Part shown: positions 28,279 to 38,013 of the stretch, piece after piece
Layout: every line of letters starts with the position of its first letter
Position numbering within the stretch: the stretch's first letter is position 1
Origin: Dehalococcoidia bacterium
Lineage (GTDB): Bacteria; Chloroflexota; Dehalococcoidia; DSTF01; JACRBR01
NCBI GenBank assembly: GCA_021731085.1
Contig: JAKFYB010000008.1
Coordinates: forward strand, 1-64,000
Length of the DNA: 64,000 bases
Direction: 5' to 3'
The notes under the pieces: generated by a model
What the model was told of the DNA's origin: nothing
The model's input: only the letters and a program-made list of their open reading frames with translations
The model's database searches: none
Translations under genes and position numbers: made by a program

Positions 28279-29004
28279 CTATCGCGCGGTCCAGCCTCCG
28301 TCTACTACGAAGGAGGCGCCGGTGACGAAGGAAGCGTCATCGGAGGCGAGGAAGAGGGCGACGGCGGCTACCTCTTCGGGCTCGCCCATGCGGCCGAGGG
28401 CGCTGTTGTCGTTCATGTAATCGGTGAGGTTGAAGCTGACGAGAGGGTCGGTCATCTGCGTCTTGATCCAGCCGGGGTTGATGCAGTTCACGCGCACGCC
28501 CTGCCGACCGAAGTTTGTCGCGTAGTGCTTTGTGAGGCCGACGACGCCGTGCTTGGACGCGGTGTACCCCTCGACGCCCGGGAACGGCACGCTGATCAGG
28601 CCGAGCATCGACGAGAGATTGACGATTGATCCGCCGCCCGTCTTGGTCATGGCTTCGACGGCATGCTTGAGGCCGTAGTAGACGCCGTTAAGGTTGATTT
28701 CGATCGTGCGGTCGTATTCACCGCCGCCGGAGATGCCCGCGTTGTTGACGAGAATGTCGATCTTGCCAAAGGCGTCGACGGTCGCGTCGATGGCGGCCTT
28801 CACTTCTTCCTCCTTCGACGTGTCGCAGTGGTTCACGGCCGATGGGCGCTCAAGCTCGGCTTCGACGGCGCGCGCCGCGTCGTCGTTGATGTCGCTGACG
28901 ACGACGCTTGCGCCTTCGAGCGAGAAGCGGATGGCCATGGCGCGGCCGATTCCCTGGCCAGCGCCTGTGATGAGCGCGCTCTTTCCTGCGAGTCGGTCTC
29001 CCAT
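28279..29004 (-). CDS. SDR-family short-chain dehydrogenase
   Basis: 'KSALITGAGQGIGRAMAIRFSLEGASVVVSDIN...ILVNNAGISGG...YTASKHGVVGLTKHYA'; start refined within ORF 28279..29100. Confidence 0.95.
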   Translation of the reverse strand: MGDRLAGKSALITGAGQGIGRAMAIRFSLEGASVVVSDINDDAARAVEAELERPSAVNHCDTSKEEEVKAAIDATVDAFGKIDILVNNAGISGGGEYDRTIEINLNGVYYGLKHAVEAMTKTGGGSIVNLSSMLGLISVPFPGVEGYTASKHGVVGLTKHYATNFGRQGVRVNCINPGWIKTQMTDPLVSFNLTDYMNDNSALGRMGEPEEVAAVALFLASDDASFVTGASFVVDGGWTAR

Positions 29005-29040
29005 GGTGATGCTCCTTCTTCTTCTACACGACTCGCGGAA

Positions 29041-29066
29041 TCGCGCGGGCTGAAGGCCCGCGCTAC
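29041..29066. repeat. Dispersed hairpin repeat GCGCGGGCTGAAGGCCCGCGCTAC
   Basis: Same orientation and sequence as 28246, other side of the SDR gene. Confidence 0.7.
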
Positions 29067-29214
29067 AAGGGGCGAAATCAGCGGCACTGTGACACGTCAT
29101 TCAGGTTCGATCCAGCTTCGGAACCTAAATCAAGACGCTGATATAGTGCCGCGTCAATCGGTGACTCTCGCGACGGGCGAGGGCGCCCGTCCTCCTGCAT
29201 GAGGGAAAACGTCT

Positions 29215-29703
29215 TTGGCCGTCGATCCGCTTGAGTTCCGAACGATCATCGGTCACTTCGCGACCGGGGTGACGGTGATCACGACTTGCGATGGCGACAA
29301 GCTGCACGGGATGACGGCCAATGCTGTCTCCTCGCTCTCGCTCGACCCCGTGATGGTGCTGATCTGCGTCGACAAGACGACGTACGCGCACGGTGTGATC
29401 AGCGATGGCGGTGTGTTCGTCGTGAACATTCTGGGCGAGCATCAGGAGACGTTGTCGCGTGTGTTCGCGAAGAAGGGCGAACCGGAAGTCGGTTCACTGC
29501 GCGGGCAGCCCTACCGTCTGGGCGAGACGGGCGCGCCTATCCTCGCCGATTGCCTGGCGTTCATCGAGTGCCGTGTTGCCAACACGCTTGATGGCGGCGA
29601 CCACACGATCTTTCTTGGCTCCGTCGTGAGCGAGGGCGTCGAGAACGACAACGTGAAGCCGTTGCTGTTCTATCGGGGCGGCTACCACACGATGGTCGGA
29701 TAG
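29215..29703 (+). CDS. Flavin reductase-like protein (flavin-dependent monooxygenase reductase component type)
   Basis: 'FRTIIGHFATGVTVITTCDGDKLHGMTANAVSSLSLDPVMVLICVDK' signature. Confidence 0.93.
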   Translation: MAVDPLEFRTIIGHFATGVTVITTCDGDKLHGMTANAVSSLSLDPVMVLICVDKTTYAHGVISDGGVFVVNILGEHQETLSRVFAKKGEPEVGSLRGQPYRLGETGAPILADCLAFIECRVANTLDGGDHTIFLGSVVSEGVENDNVKPLLFYRGGYHTMVG

Positions 29704-29712
29704 CGGGCGTCT

Positions 29713-31020
29713 GTGAAGGCGCCCATCACGACGTCGATGAACGCGCGCGGACGGATCGCGTCGATCGACATACTGCGCGGCTTCGCCATCCTCTGGGTCA
29801 TCGGCTACCACACCTGGACGGATCTGCGCTTCCCCAACGTCTACCCGGAGCAGTCCGACGCCTTTCGCGAAATCACGCGACAGCTTGGCGACACCGACAT
29901 CGCTGGCGCGATCGGAGCCGCGTTCGAGGCGCTGCTGCGGGTCGGGTATCTCGGTGTGCCCTTGTTCATGCTGCTAAGCGGGTATTCGCTGACGTTGACG
30001 GCACTCGCGCGCGGTACGGCGACTGATCGCGAGTGGCGGGCAGTGCCCCGTCGGCTGCGCAAGGTGATGCGCCCGTACTGGGCGGGGTTCGCGATCACGG
30101 TCTCGTTCGCTCTCGCGCTGGCAACAATGCAGTGGCAGCGGCACGGCGGCGCGCCGCTCGGTGACTACCTCCGATACGGCGACATCAGCCTGAAGGCCGA
30201 CCAGTTGTTTGCAGGCGCGTTCCTCGTGCCACGCATCTTTCGCAACGAGTGGCAGTTCGCGCCTTCCGGGGCGCTGTGGTTCGTGCTGGTCGTCGTTCAG
30301 TACTACTTGTTGTATCCGCTGTTACTGCGGGCCCTTCAGCGATTCGGCGCGATCGCGCTGGTGGGGGGCACGCTTGCGATCACGATGCTCTCATTGATCG
30401 CGATGATTGGGGCGTCGGGAGACCTGCTTCAGTACCGGAGCTGGGTGGAGATGGGTGCGCCGTTCCGGATCGTCGAGTTCGGCGTGGGGATGGCTTTGGC
30501 GAGCGTCTTCGTTGGCCATCGCGTTATCGCCGGAGTGTGGACGCGTCCCCTCGGCGCCACGGCGTCGATTGCGGCTGGCGCTGCGATCTTCGTTGTGGGC
30601 TGCATGATCGGTCTGGACGACGGATACGTGTCGGCGGTTCAGTGGCCGCTCGTGATCGCGGGCCTTTCGCTTATGGCGATGCCGCTGCTTGCGAAGCAAC
30701 CGGGCGCGTTTGAAGCCGCGCCACCGATGCGGGCGTTCGCCTGGGTGGGGGTTGTTTCGTACACGGTGCTGATCATCAACGAGCCGCTGCGCTCGATCAC
30801 GCACACGATGCGAGCCGAGGGTGCGGCGACGGCGTGGCTGACGCTGTGGGTGATAGTGGGGCTTTTTCCGCTGACATTTCTGCTGGCGCGGCCGCTGGCC
30901 CGGGTTCTGGGTCTCGTTGAACGCGAGTCCGCAACACCTGTGACGATTGGAGAGCTCGTCGACGGAGCGCCGAGCCCGGAAGGACGCACGGTCGCCAGTG
31001 AGAAACCGCGGCGGAGCTGA
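29713..31020 (+). CDS. Acyltransferase 3 family membrane protein
   Basis: 'RIASIDILRGFAILWVIGYHT...VGYLGVPLFMLLSGYSLTL...RRLRKVMRPYW'. Confidence 0.9.
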   Translation: MKAPITTSMNARGRIASIDILRGFAILWVIGYHTWTDLRFPNVYPEQSDAFREITRQLGDTDIAGAIGAAFEALLRVGYLGVPLFMLLSGYSLTLTALARGTATDREWRAVPRRLRKVMRPYWAGFAITVSFALALATMQWQRHGGAPLGDYLRYGDISLKADQLFAGAFLVPRIFRNEWQFAPSGALWFVLVVVQYYLLYPLLLRALQRFGAIALVGGTLAITMLSLIAMIGASGDLLQYRSWVEMGAPFRIVEFGVGMALASVFVGHRVIAGVWTRPLGATASIAAGAAIFVVGCMIGLDDGYVSAVQWPLVIAGLSLMAMPLLAKQPGAFEAAPPMRAFAWVGVVSYTVLIINEPLRSITHTMRAEGAATAWLTLWVIVGLFPLTFLLARPLARVLGLVERESATPVTIGELVDGAPSPEGRTVASEKPRRS

Positions 31021-31028
31021 AGCTCCGC
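31011..31028. repeat. Dispersed hairpin repeat GCGGAGCTGAAGCTCCGC
   Basis: 8-bp perfect arms; contains the TGA stop of the upstream acyltransferase. Confidence 0.7.
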
Positions 31029-31081
31029 GAGCACAGTCCTCGATCAGCGCGCGGTTCGTTTTGAGTCACTGACATACTGAA

Positions 31082-32722
31082 GTGCTGACACTCTCCGCCG
31101 CATCGCCTTACCATCGGGCTTACGCCGCTGCGTTGCCGCGCTTTGGAGCCGATGATACGATCGCACGTAACGCGAAGTCAGGGATCCCCCTGATTTCACG
31201 CCGAATCCGAGGGGCAATCGACCACATGGCCGTGGCCGCATCACAGATCACTATCGTCGAACGCTCTGAACCACGGGCGTGGACGAACGTCCTCCGCGCG
31301 ATCGCCCGGCACCTCCCGCTGTTGGCCCTCATCGGGCTCGTCATCGGCATCCACGTTCAGACGATGGAGTACTACTTCTTCGGCGACGACTTCCTTGTGC
31401 TCGGCGACGTGAACTCGCGCAACTTCCCGGACTACGTGCGCGATACGTGGATGCTGCGTGACCTAACGCCGAACTGGCGCCCGTTGACGATGATCGTCTA
31501 CTACGGCGAGTACCACCTGTTCGGGCTGGATGCGCTGCCGTGGCGGATTACGAACCTCGCGTTCCACATCGCGACGATCGTCGTGCTGTACGTCTTCGTG
31601 CTGTCCGTGACGAAGCGACTGTTCGTGGCGCTGGCGGCTGCCACGATCTTCGCCGTGTCGGCCTCGGCGGTCCACACGATCACCTACATCACCGCCTTCC
31701 CCCACGTCTTCAGTCAGTTCTTGCTGATGTCCTCGCTTCTGTCGCTGCACATGTACGTAAAGGGCGAAGAGCGGCGCATCGGCTGGTACCTGCTGTCGTT
31801 CGTGCTGTATGTCGCAGGTTTTCTCGCGAACGAGGGCGGCGTTGTGCTCGGCGGCGCGCTGTTCGCCTACTACGCGCTGTACTCGTTGTTCGTGCGCCGC
31901 GACCTGCTCGACTTCGTGGTGAAGATGGCGCCGTTCGCGGTCGCTGCATTCATCCTGGTCGCGAGCCTGAGCGGGTGCGGCTGCCAGGGCGTCGACGACG
32001 GCTTCTACGGGCTCGGCATCCACATTCCGCAAGAGACGTTCGTGTACATGTCGCGGCTTGCGTATCCCGTCGGCGAGATCGACTTGCGGCCGTCGGCGAT
32101 GGAGTGGATCTGGGGCTCGATCGTGCTGGGCTTCGCGATCTTCTTCGTGATCCGCGGCCCGAACATTGCACGTGTCGCGGCGATCGCGATGGTGCTCGCC
32201 GTGATGCCGTACGTGCCGGGCAAGATCTGGACGGCGACGCGCTACAGCTACATGGCGACGCCGTTCTTCGCGATCCTTGTGGCGGTCTTCGCGGGGTTCT
32301 TCTTCCACTACGCCGTCAAGGTCTGGAAGCCGGGCGCGTACGCGCTTGGTGCGATAGCCATCGCCGCCGTCGCAGGGCTCTATTCGTGGCAGACGATGCA
32401 CCAGACGGAGCCATTCCTGAAAGACACGGCACGCTGGGAACTGCTTGTCCGGGATCTCGAGGACCAGTACGACGAAGTGCCCGAAGGCACCACCATCTAC
32501 ATCATCGACGAAGAGGGCATGTGGTCGAATCCGTTCTGGCAGCCGACGTGGATGACGGCCATCGGCCAGGCGATGTACGGCCCGAACGTACGCCTGCGGG
32601 CCCTTCCGGCGCATCACCTCGAAGCCGTGAAGAAGTCACTGCCACTGGACACAGAGCTCTACGTCGTCGAGCTTAGCGACGGCCGCCTGGTCGCTGTGCC
32701 GGAGCAGTCGGCCATCCGCTAG
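31082..32722 (+). CDS. Multi-TM membrane protein, glycosyltransferase-like (likely start 31226)
   Basis: 'MEYYFFGDDFLVLGDVNSRNFPDYVRDTWMLRDLTPNWRPLTMIVYYGEYHLFGLDALPWRITNLAFH' typical of GT-C membrane enzymes. Confidence 0.75.
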   Translation: MLTLSAASPYHRAYAAALPRFGADDTIARNAKSGIPLISRRIRGAIDHMAVAASQITIVERSEPRAWTNVLRAIARHLPLLALIGLVIGIHVQTMEYYFFGDDFLVLGDVNSRNFPDYVRDTWMLRDLTPNWRPLTMIVYYGEYHLFGLDALPWRITNLAFHIATIVVLYVFVLSVTKRLFVALAAATIFAVSASAVHTITYITAFPHVFSQFLLMSSLLSLHMYVKGEERRIGWYLLSFVLYVAGFLANEGGVVLGGALFAYYALYSLFVRRDLLDFVVKMAPFAVAAFILVASLSGCGCQGVDDGFYGLGIHIPQETFVYMSRLAYPVGEIDLRPSAMEWIWGSIVLGFAIFFVIRGPNIARVAAIAMVLAVMPYVPGKIWTATRYSYMATPFFAILVAVFAGFFFHYAVKVWKPGAYALGAIAIAAVAGLYSWQTMHQTEPFLKDTARWELLVRDLEDQYDEVPEGTTIYIIDEEGMWSNPFWQPTWMTAIGQAMYGPNVRLRALPAHHLEAVKKSLPLDTELYVVELSDGRLVAVPEQSAIR

Positions 32723-32821
32723 TTTGGGCACCGAGACAAGTAAGAACGCGGGTTGCGTGCAAACGAGCTGGATGCGGCGATAGTTCTGCCAAATTCGGCA
32801 CAAGCGGCTATTCTGTAACCC

Positions 32822-34291
32822 GTGAGCGTAGCGACCCCGACAAGTCCGGACGACGTCCGGGCCAACCCACCAGCGACAGAGATAGCTCAACCGCCGCTAC
32901 AGGCCCTGTCCCAGGGTCGGCGGTTTCAGCGTGTCGACCTGATCCTGTGCCTGATCATCTTCACGATTGCCATCATCCCGCGCACGGCATGGATCGCGTA
33001 CAACGACCGCGACCCGCAAGGGCTCAACGATCCGGCGCTGTACATGCTCTTCAGCGACTTCATCGCCGACGGCAAAGGCTACATTCGCCCACCCGCGGAG
33101 GTGCCCGGCGCCTATAGCGGTCCCAATGATCCAAACCTGCGCTCGGCCGGTCACGAGATCGCGTACTACCCCGTTGGCTATCCGGCGTCCGTTGGCGGGC
33201 TGAAGAAGCTCGGCGACATTATGTGGTGGGGGCGCAGCACCTTCTCCGTGAAGATGGCAAACGGCGTCTACGGCGCGCTCACGTCCGTCATCGTGTTGTT
33301 GCTCGCGACGCGGCTGTTCGATCGGCGGGTTGGGTTTGCGGCGGGTGCGCTGCACGCGGTCTTCCCGGGGCAGATCTTCTATACCGGCACGGTGCTGTCC
33401 GAGCCGCTATTCACCATGCTATGGATGCTCGGGTTGCTGGTGTTGTTGTGGAATCCGTGGAAACGCGAGGGCATCCCGTGGCAGCAGTTGTTCGCGGGAG
33501 GATTGATTCTCTCTGCCGCGACGATGACGCGCGGGATCACGCTCGCGTTTCCGGTCGTGTTGTTCGCGATCTGGATCTTCCAGCTCGGGTCGTGGAAGCA
33601 GGCGCTGAAGCAAACGGCGATCGTCTGGCTGGGCATCGCCGTGCTGATCGTGCCGTGGTCCGTGCGCAACTCGATGGCGTTCGGGACGATCGTCGGGCCT
33701 TCGACCAACCTCGGCGACGATCTCTGCATCGGCAACTATTACGGCGCGCAGGGTGCCTTCACGATCGAAGGACCGTGCTTCGTCGGCCACGAGGGCGATC
33801 CGCCGCATGTCGTCGAACTGGAGCGCAACCGCGAGGGTGTGAAGATCGCAGTCGAGGACGTTGTCAGTCACCCGCTTCGCATGCCGAAGCTCGTCGCGCA
33901 GAAGGCGTACTGGCTGCTGTACAAGGACGACGACGGCATCTGGGCGGCTGAGTCGTACGGCAACGACTACTTCATCCCGAACTTCCGGCGCGAAGTGCTC
34001 GCGTTCTCCGCAAACAGCGTGTACTACGCGATGATGGCGCTTGTCGTCGTGGGGGGCCTTGCGTTCACGTTTGCGCGCGACCCCCGGCGGCTGGCGGTGA
34101 TGCTGTCGTTTCTGTACGTGCTGGCTCTGCCGTTGGTGTTCTTCGGCGACCCGCGCTTCCACTTCCCTGCGATTCCGCTTGGGATCATCATCGCTGCGTG
34201 GACGGCGATGACGCTATGGGATCGGGGGCGGGCTGGACGGCGTTCGGAGACGGCGCCCCCGTTTGAATCGAGTCAGGCTAGCGACGCCTGA
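32822..34291 (+). CDS. GT39/ArnT-like membrane glycosyltransferase
   Basis: Multi-TM; 'PRTAWIAYNDRDPQGLNDPALYMLFSDFIADGKGY', 'GALHAVFPGQIFYTGTVLSEPLFTMLWML'. Confidence 0.82.
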   Translation: MSVATPTSPDDVRANPPATEIAQPPLQALSQGRRFQRVDLILCLIIFTIAIIPRTAWIAYNDRDPQGLNDPALYMLFSDFIADGKGYIRPPAEVPGAYSGPNDPNLRSAGHEIAYYPVGYPASVGGLKKLGDIMWWGRSTFSVKMANGVYGALTSVIVLLLATRLFDRRVGFAAGALHAVFPGQIFYTGTVLSEPLFTMLWMLGLLVLLWNPWKREGIPWQQLFAGGLILSAATMTRGITLAFPVVLFAIWIFQLGSWKQALKQTAIVWLGIAVLIVPWSVRNSMAFGTIVGPSTNLGDDLCIGNYYGAQGAFTIEGPCFVGHEGDPPHVVELERNREGVKIAVEDVVSHPLRMPKLVAQKAYWLLYKDDDGIWAAESYGNDYFIPNFRREVLAFSANSVYYAMMALVVVGGLAFTFARDPRRLAVMLSFLYVLALPLVFFGDPRFHFPAIPLGIIIAAWTAMTLWDRGRAGRRSETAPPFESSQASDA

Positions 34292-34322
34292 CGATGCATC
34301 TGGTGTCCTCATCGACGTGAAA

Positions 34323-34346
34323 CGCGCGGGCTGAAAAGCCCGCGCT
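34323..34346. repeat. Dispersed hairpin repeat GCGCGGGCTGAAAAGCCCGCGC
   Basis: Same family as 28246/29041/49891. Confidence 0.65.
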
Positions 34347-34394
34347 TCGTACACCCGAAGCCAGGTCGGTAGCATCGCTAGTAGGCTTTCCAAC

Positions 34395-34946
34395 ATGGGG
34401 AGCGCGCTGGTTCTCGTGGTGCGGCTGCTGGTGCCGCTGACAATCTTTCGCTGGCCGCTTGGTGGCGCGCTGCTTTCGATCGCCGCTGACACGATCGACA
34501 TTCTGCTGTTCAACGCATTCGGCTTTCCGGAGTGGACCAACTACCAACAGCTCGACAAGCTGCTCGACCTGTACTACTCGTCGCTGTTGTTCGTGGTCGT
34601 ACAGCGTTGGCCCGGATTCGAGCGCAGCGTTGCGTCGGCGCTGTTCGCGTATCGTCTCGCCGGTGTAGCGCTCTTTGAGATCACGGGAGGGCGGGCGCTA
34701 CTGTTCGTGTTCCCGAACCTGTTCGAGATGTACTACCTGTTCGTGCTCGTCGTCTGGCGCTGGTTTCCGACGTACGTGCTCACTCCGGCGCGGACGGCGA
34801 TGTGGCTCGCGGTGCTGCTGGTGCCCAAGCTGGTGCAGGAGTACTTGCTTCACTGGGCGAAGGTGCTTGATAACCTTGTCGCGTTCGAGGTGATCGAGGA
34901 TGCGTGGCGATGGACCACGCGACAGTTCAGGAGGCCGTTTGGCTGA
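34395..34946 (+). CDS. Hypothetical membrane protein
   Basis: 183 aa, several hydrophobic segments. Confidence 0.7.
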   Translation: MGSALVLVVRLLVPLTIFRWPLGGALLSIAADTIDILLFNAFGFPEWTNYQQLDKLLDLYYSSLLFVVVQRWPGFERSVASALFAYRLAGVALFEITGGRALLFVFPNLFEMYYLFVLVVWRWFPTYVLTPARTAMWLAVLLVPKLVQEYLLHWAKVLDNLVAFEVIEDAWRWTTRQFRRPFG

Positions 34947-34950
34947 GACG

Positions 34951-35493
34951 ATGCGCATTGGCCTGATTGGCGACACGCACTATCCGGAGGCGGGGCCGCT
35001 GTGGGATGAGGCGTACGAGGCGCTTCTCGGCGTCGATCTGATCCTGCATGCGGGAGACCTGCATGTGACCGACGTGCTCGACTGGCTCGAGGAGCGGTGT
35101 GGCGTGCCGGTGCTCGCCGTGCGTGGTAACGGCGACGACGGCAGCGGCGGCCGGCCGATCTGTCCCGAGGATCCGCGCATGAAGCCTGTGCAGGTGGTGA
35201 ATGCCGGCGAGCTACGCGTCGGAATGGTGCACGACGCGACGCTGCCGGAGTGGCCGCCACATCGCACGCTGGAGACGATCATGGACCATCACTTCGGCGG
35301 CCGGGTGGATGTTCTGGTGCATGGCGATACGCACGTACCGGAGGTGGAGGAAATGCGCGGCGTGCTGCTGGTGAATCCCGGCAGTCCGACGTTTCCGCGG
35401 AACCTCACGCGGCGGTTGGGGACGGTGGGGTTCCTTCAGGTCACGGGGCGGGATGTGAGGGCGTGGATCCATCAGTTGGAGGCGACGACGTAA
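34951..35493 (+). CDS. YfcE/MJ0936-type metallophosphoesterase
   Basis: 'MRIGLIGDTHYPEAGPL...VDLILHAGDLH...VLAVRGNGD...VHDATLPEWPP...DVLVHGDTHVPEVE...LLVNPGSPTFPR'; start refined within ORF 34900. Confidence 0.93.
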   Translation: MRIGLIGDTHYPEAGPLWDEAYEALLGVDLILHAGDLHVTDVLDWLEERCGVPVLAVRGNGDDGSGGRPICPEDPRMKPVQVVNAGELRVGMVHDATLPEWPPHRTLETIMDHHFGGRVDVLVHGDTHVPEVEEMRGVLLVNPGSPTFPRNLTRRLGTVGFLQVTGRDVRAWIHQLEATT

Positions 35494-35637
35494 GCCCAGA
35501 CGCACTCGACCGATTCACCACGCGTGTTCCGTGCTGCCACTCGCTAGCGCAAGCTGCCGCGGTGGCGCTCCGCGTAGAATCTTCGCTTCGCTCAGAGTGA
35601 CAGATTGGGCCACACCCGCCCGATTCTCGAATAACAA

Positions 35638-35665
35638 AACGCCCGGCCTCACAGGACCGGGCGTT
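35638..35665. terminator. Bidirectional terminator-like hairpin between convergent genes
   Basis: AACGCCCGG-N10-CCGGGCGTT between convergent ORFs. Confidence 0.65.
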
Positions 35666-35691
35666 CTGACCTCAGGTGATGTTGTGAGGAA

Positions 35692-37143
35692 CTACTGCTG
35701 CTCCTCGTACTTGCGGCGCAGGTAGAACCCGGCGCCCAGCATCGCGATGGCAAGCGCGAACGAGAACGTCGCGATGATATCGGCCGCGGCTGAGCGCTCC
35801 TGGCCGTATGAGCCAGGGCCCGTGCCGGACTCCGGGAACTCCGAACCCTCGGGCTGCTCGCCGCCCGCGGCTGCTTCGCCTTCGGGCGATTCGCCCCCAG
35901 CGCCAACGCCGCTCTCGGCTGCTTCGCCGTTGTCGACCACCGGCGCTTCGACCTCGGCCTCCGGTGGCGCGGCGACAGTCGTGTTCGTCGATGTCGGCGG
36001 CACGGGCGTGTTCGTCGGCGGGGCCGGCGTGTCAGTCGGGACAGCGGTGTCCGTCGGGACTTCCGTTGCTGTCGATTCCGGCGTGTTCGTGGCGGCGGCG
36101 GTGTTCGTCGGTGCCGGTGTGTTCGTTGGTGCAGGCGTGTTCGTCGGCGCTGGTGTGTTCGTGGCGGTCGGCGATGAGGTGGGCGTCGGCGTGTCGAGCG
36201 CAGTCTCTGCGATCTTCACTTCGTCCCACCAGGCCGAATCGTTCGTCGTGGCGCCCGTGACGCGCAGTCGGATCTGGAGGCTTTCGTTTGGCTGCCCGGA
36301 GACGATCAAGTTGCCTGAGAGTTGCACCCATCCGCCGCCAGCGTTGCCGATCTGCGTAGCGCCGTGTGACGTGGTGCCGGACGTGCCGGTGCAGCCGTCC
36401 GTGTCCCAGCGGATGAAGTCGATGTTCACGGTTGAGTTCGTGGTCGTCCACTGCGTGCCGGGGCGAACCCAGGCTTCATATGGATACGTCGCGTCGGTGG
36501 TCAGGTCGATGCAGTCCGAGACGACCTCGCCGGAACCGGGCGCGCCGCCCGTGAATGTAAGCAGTCCCGAACCTGAGTTCGAGTCGCTGTTGACGTCCAC
36601 GGCGCCGTCCCAGGCGAAATCAGCGTCCGGATCGGAGACTTCCGTCCAGTTCGCGATGTCGCTGTCAAAGGTTCCATTCGCGACAAGCGTCGGATTGGCG
36701 TACGTGTCGCCCGCCGCGCTGAAGAACAGCGCTCCAAATCCGACGGCGAGCAGAAGCGCCGCGCCGATGTTCAAATACCACGTCCGAGCCATATCTGTTC
36801 TCCTCCGTCCGGCTGTGCCGAAAGTCGCGTGGGTGCACCGGAACCCGCGCAGGAATGCGCGCGGCGTACCTGACCCTCGTAGAGGAGAATCGGCCGAACC
36901 GAAGGCGATCCCCACCCGTAAGGGCGCCGAAAATTGGCGATCAGCGTGTTTTCGTAAGAGATTCGGTGTTTTGGGACGCGTGGCTATACTGATCTCGTGC
37001 CTCGCCCGTACGTTCGACTCGCCCTCAGTGCGCCTGTCGCGCTCATGTTCGCCGCCGCCATGACGGGCTGTGGCGTGGTTGGTGGTTCCTCCCCGACCGC
37101 GACGCCCACGAGCAGCCCCACGATCACGAACACCCCGACCCAC
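35692..37143 (-). CDS. Secreted/surface protein with carbohydrate-binding-like domain, Thr-Pro linker and C-terminal TM anchor (likely start 36792)
   Basis: 'MARTWYLNIGAALLLAVGFGALFFSAAG'; 'NPTLVANGTFDSDIANWTEVSDPDADFAWDGAVDVNSDSNSGSGLL'; 'APTNTPAPTNTPAPTNT'; C-term 'IIATFSFALAIAMLGAGFYLRRKYEEQQ'. Confidence 0.85.
   Translation of the reverse strand: MGRGVRDRGAARGRRGRGGTTNHATARHGGGEHERDRRTEGESNVRARHEISIATRPKTPNLLRKHADRQFSAPLRVGIAFGSADSPLRGSGTPRAFLRGFRCTHATFGTAGRRRTDMARTWYLNIGAALLLAVGFGALFFSAAGDTYANPTLVANGTFDSDIANWTEVSDPDADFAWDGAVDVNSDSNSGSGLLTFTGGAPGSGEVVSDCIDLTTDATYPYEAWVRPGTQWTTTNSTVNIDFIRWDTDGCTGTSGTTSHGATQIGNAGGGWVQLSGNLIVSGQPNESLQIRLRVTGATTNDSAWWDEVKIAETALDTPTPTSSPTATNTPAPTNTPAPTNTPAPTNTAAATNTPESTATEVPTDTAVPTDTPAPPTNTPVPPTSTNTTVAAPPEAEVEAPVVDNGEAAESGVGAGGESPEGEAAAGGEQPEGSEFPESGTGPGSYGQERSAAADIIATFSFALAIAMLGAGFYLRRKYEEQQ
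36101..36172. repeat. 18-bp coding minisatellite (PTNTPA repeat, about 4 units)
   Basis: gtgttcgtcggtgccggt / gtgttcgttggtgcaggc / gtgttcgtcggcgctggt / gtgttcgtggcggtc. Confidence 0.8.
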
Positions 37144-38013
37144 ACATCAACAGCGACACCCACCAGCACGCCGACGCCGAGCCCGACGCCGTCCCCCACC
37201 CCAGCGCCACCGCCCCAGCTCGGGCTATCGAACACGGTGATGGAGCAAGGCGGGACGCTGGTTGTGTCGGCCGTGCCGAAGGGTGCGCAAGCATCGGCCG
37301 ACCTCACGTTCGGGGGCATCACGCGGCCGATGTTCGCGGATGAGGACGATGAGTTCTGGGCGCCGATCGGCGTGTCCGCAGGCGCCGCTATCGGTTCGGC
37401 GGCCATCACCGTGAACACGTACGACGCCAACGGTGCGCTCACGTACACGCTAACCGGCACGGTCGAGATCGTGCCGTTCGGGTGGCAGGTGGAATACCTC
37501 ACGGTAGAGGTCGGTGGCCCGAACGGCTTGCGTCCGCCCGAAGACGTCGCGTATGAGGAGAACATCCGGCAGAGCACGTATGCCATCTTCACGGCGGCGA
37601 AGTACTGGGCGGGGCCGTTCATTCTGCCCGTCGCAGGTCCAGTCACGACAAGCTTCGGGACAGCGCGCAGTTACAACAACGGCCCTGTCTCTGGCAACCA
37701 CTCAGGCGAAGACTTCGGCGCTGAGATCGGAACGTCCGTCTACGCGTCGGCATCCGGAACGATCGCCTTCGCCGGCGAACTGACGGTGCGCGGCACGTCG
37801 GTGATCATTGATCACGGCGCCGGCGTGTTCACCGCGTATCACCACCTTTCGCGGATCGACGTCGCACAGGGCCAGTTCGTCGGGCAGGGCGAAGTCATCG
37901 GCGCTGTGGGCATGACGGGGCTGGCGACGGGGCCGCACTTGCATTGGGAGCTCGTCGTCTGGGGCGCGAACGTGAACCCGCGTTCGTGGACCGTGCCTGG
38001 CGTGGCGCCGTAA
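36997..38013 (+). CDS. M23-family (LytM) peptidase lipoprotein with Thr-Pro linker
   Basis: Lipobox 'FAAAMTGCG'; 'SGEDFGAEIGTSVYASASGTIAFAGELTVRGTSVIIDHGAGVFTAYHHLS...GMTGLATGPHLHWELVVWG'. Confidence 0.93.
   Translation: MPRPYVRLALSAPVALMFAAAMTGCGVVGGSSPTATPTSSPTITNTPTHTSTATPTSTPTPSPTPSPTPAPPPQLGLSNTVMEQGGTLVVSAVPKGAQASADLTFGGITRPMFADEDDEFWAPIGVSAGAAIGSAAITVNTYDANGALTYTLTGTVEIVPFGWQVEYLTVEVGGPNGLRPPEDVAYEENIRQSTYAIFTAAKYWAGPFILPVAGPVTTSFGTARSYNNGPVSGNHSGEDFGAEIGTSVYASASGTIAFAGELTVRGTSVIIDHGAGVFTAYHHLSRIDVAQGQFVGQGEVIGAVGMTGLATGPHLHWELVVWGANVNPRSWTVPGVAP

Noticed and set aside
36101-36172. 18-bp direct repeats as a CRISPR or regulatory array
   Set aside because: They are in frame and encode the PTNTPA linker of a secreted protein.
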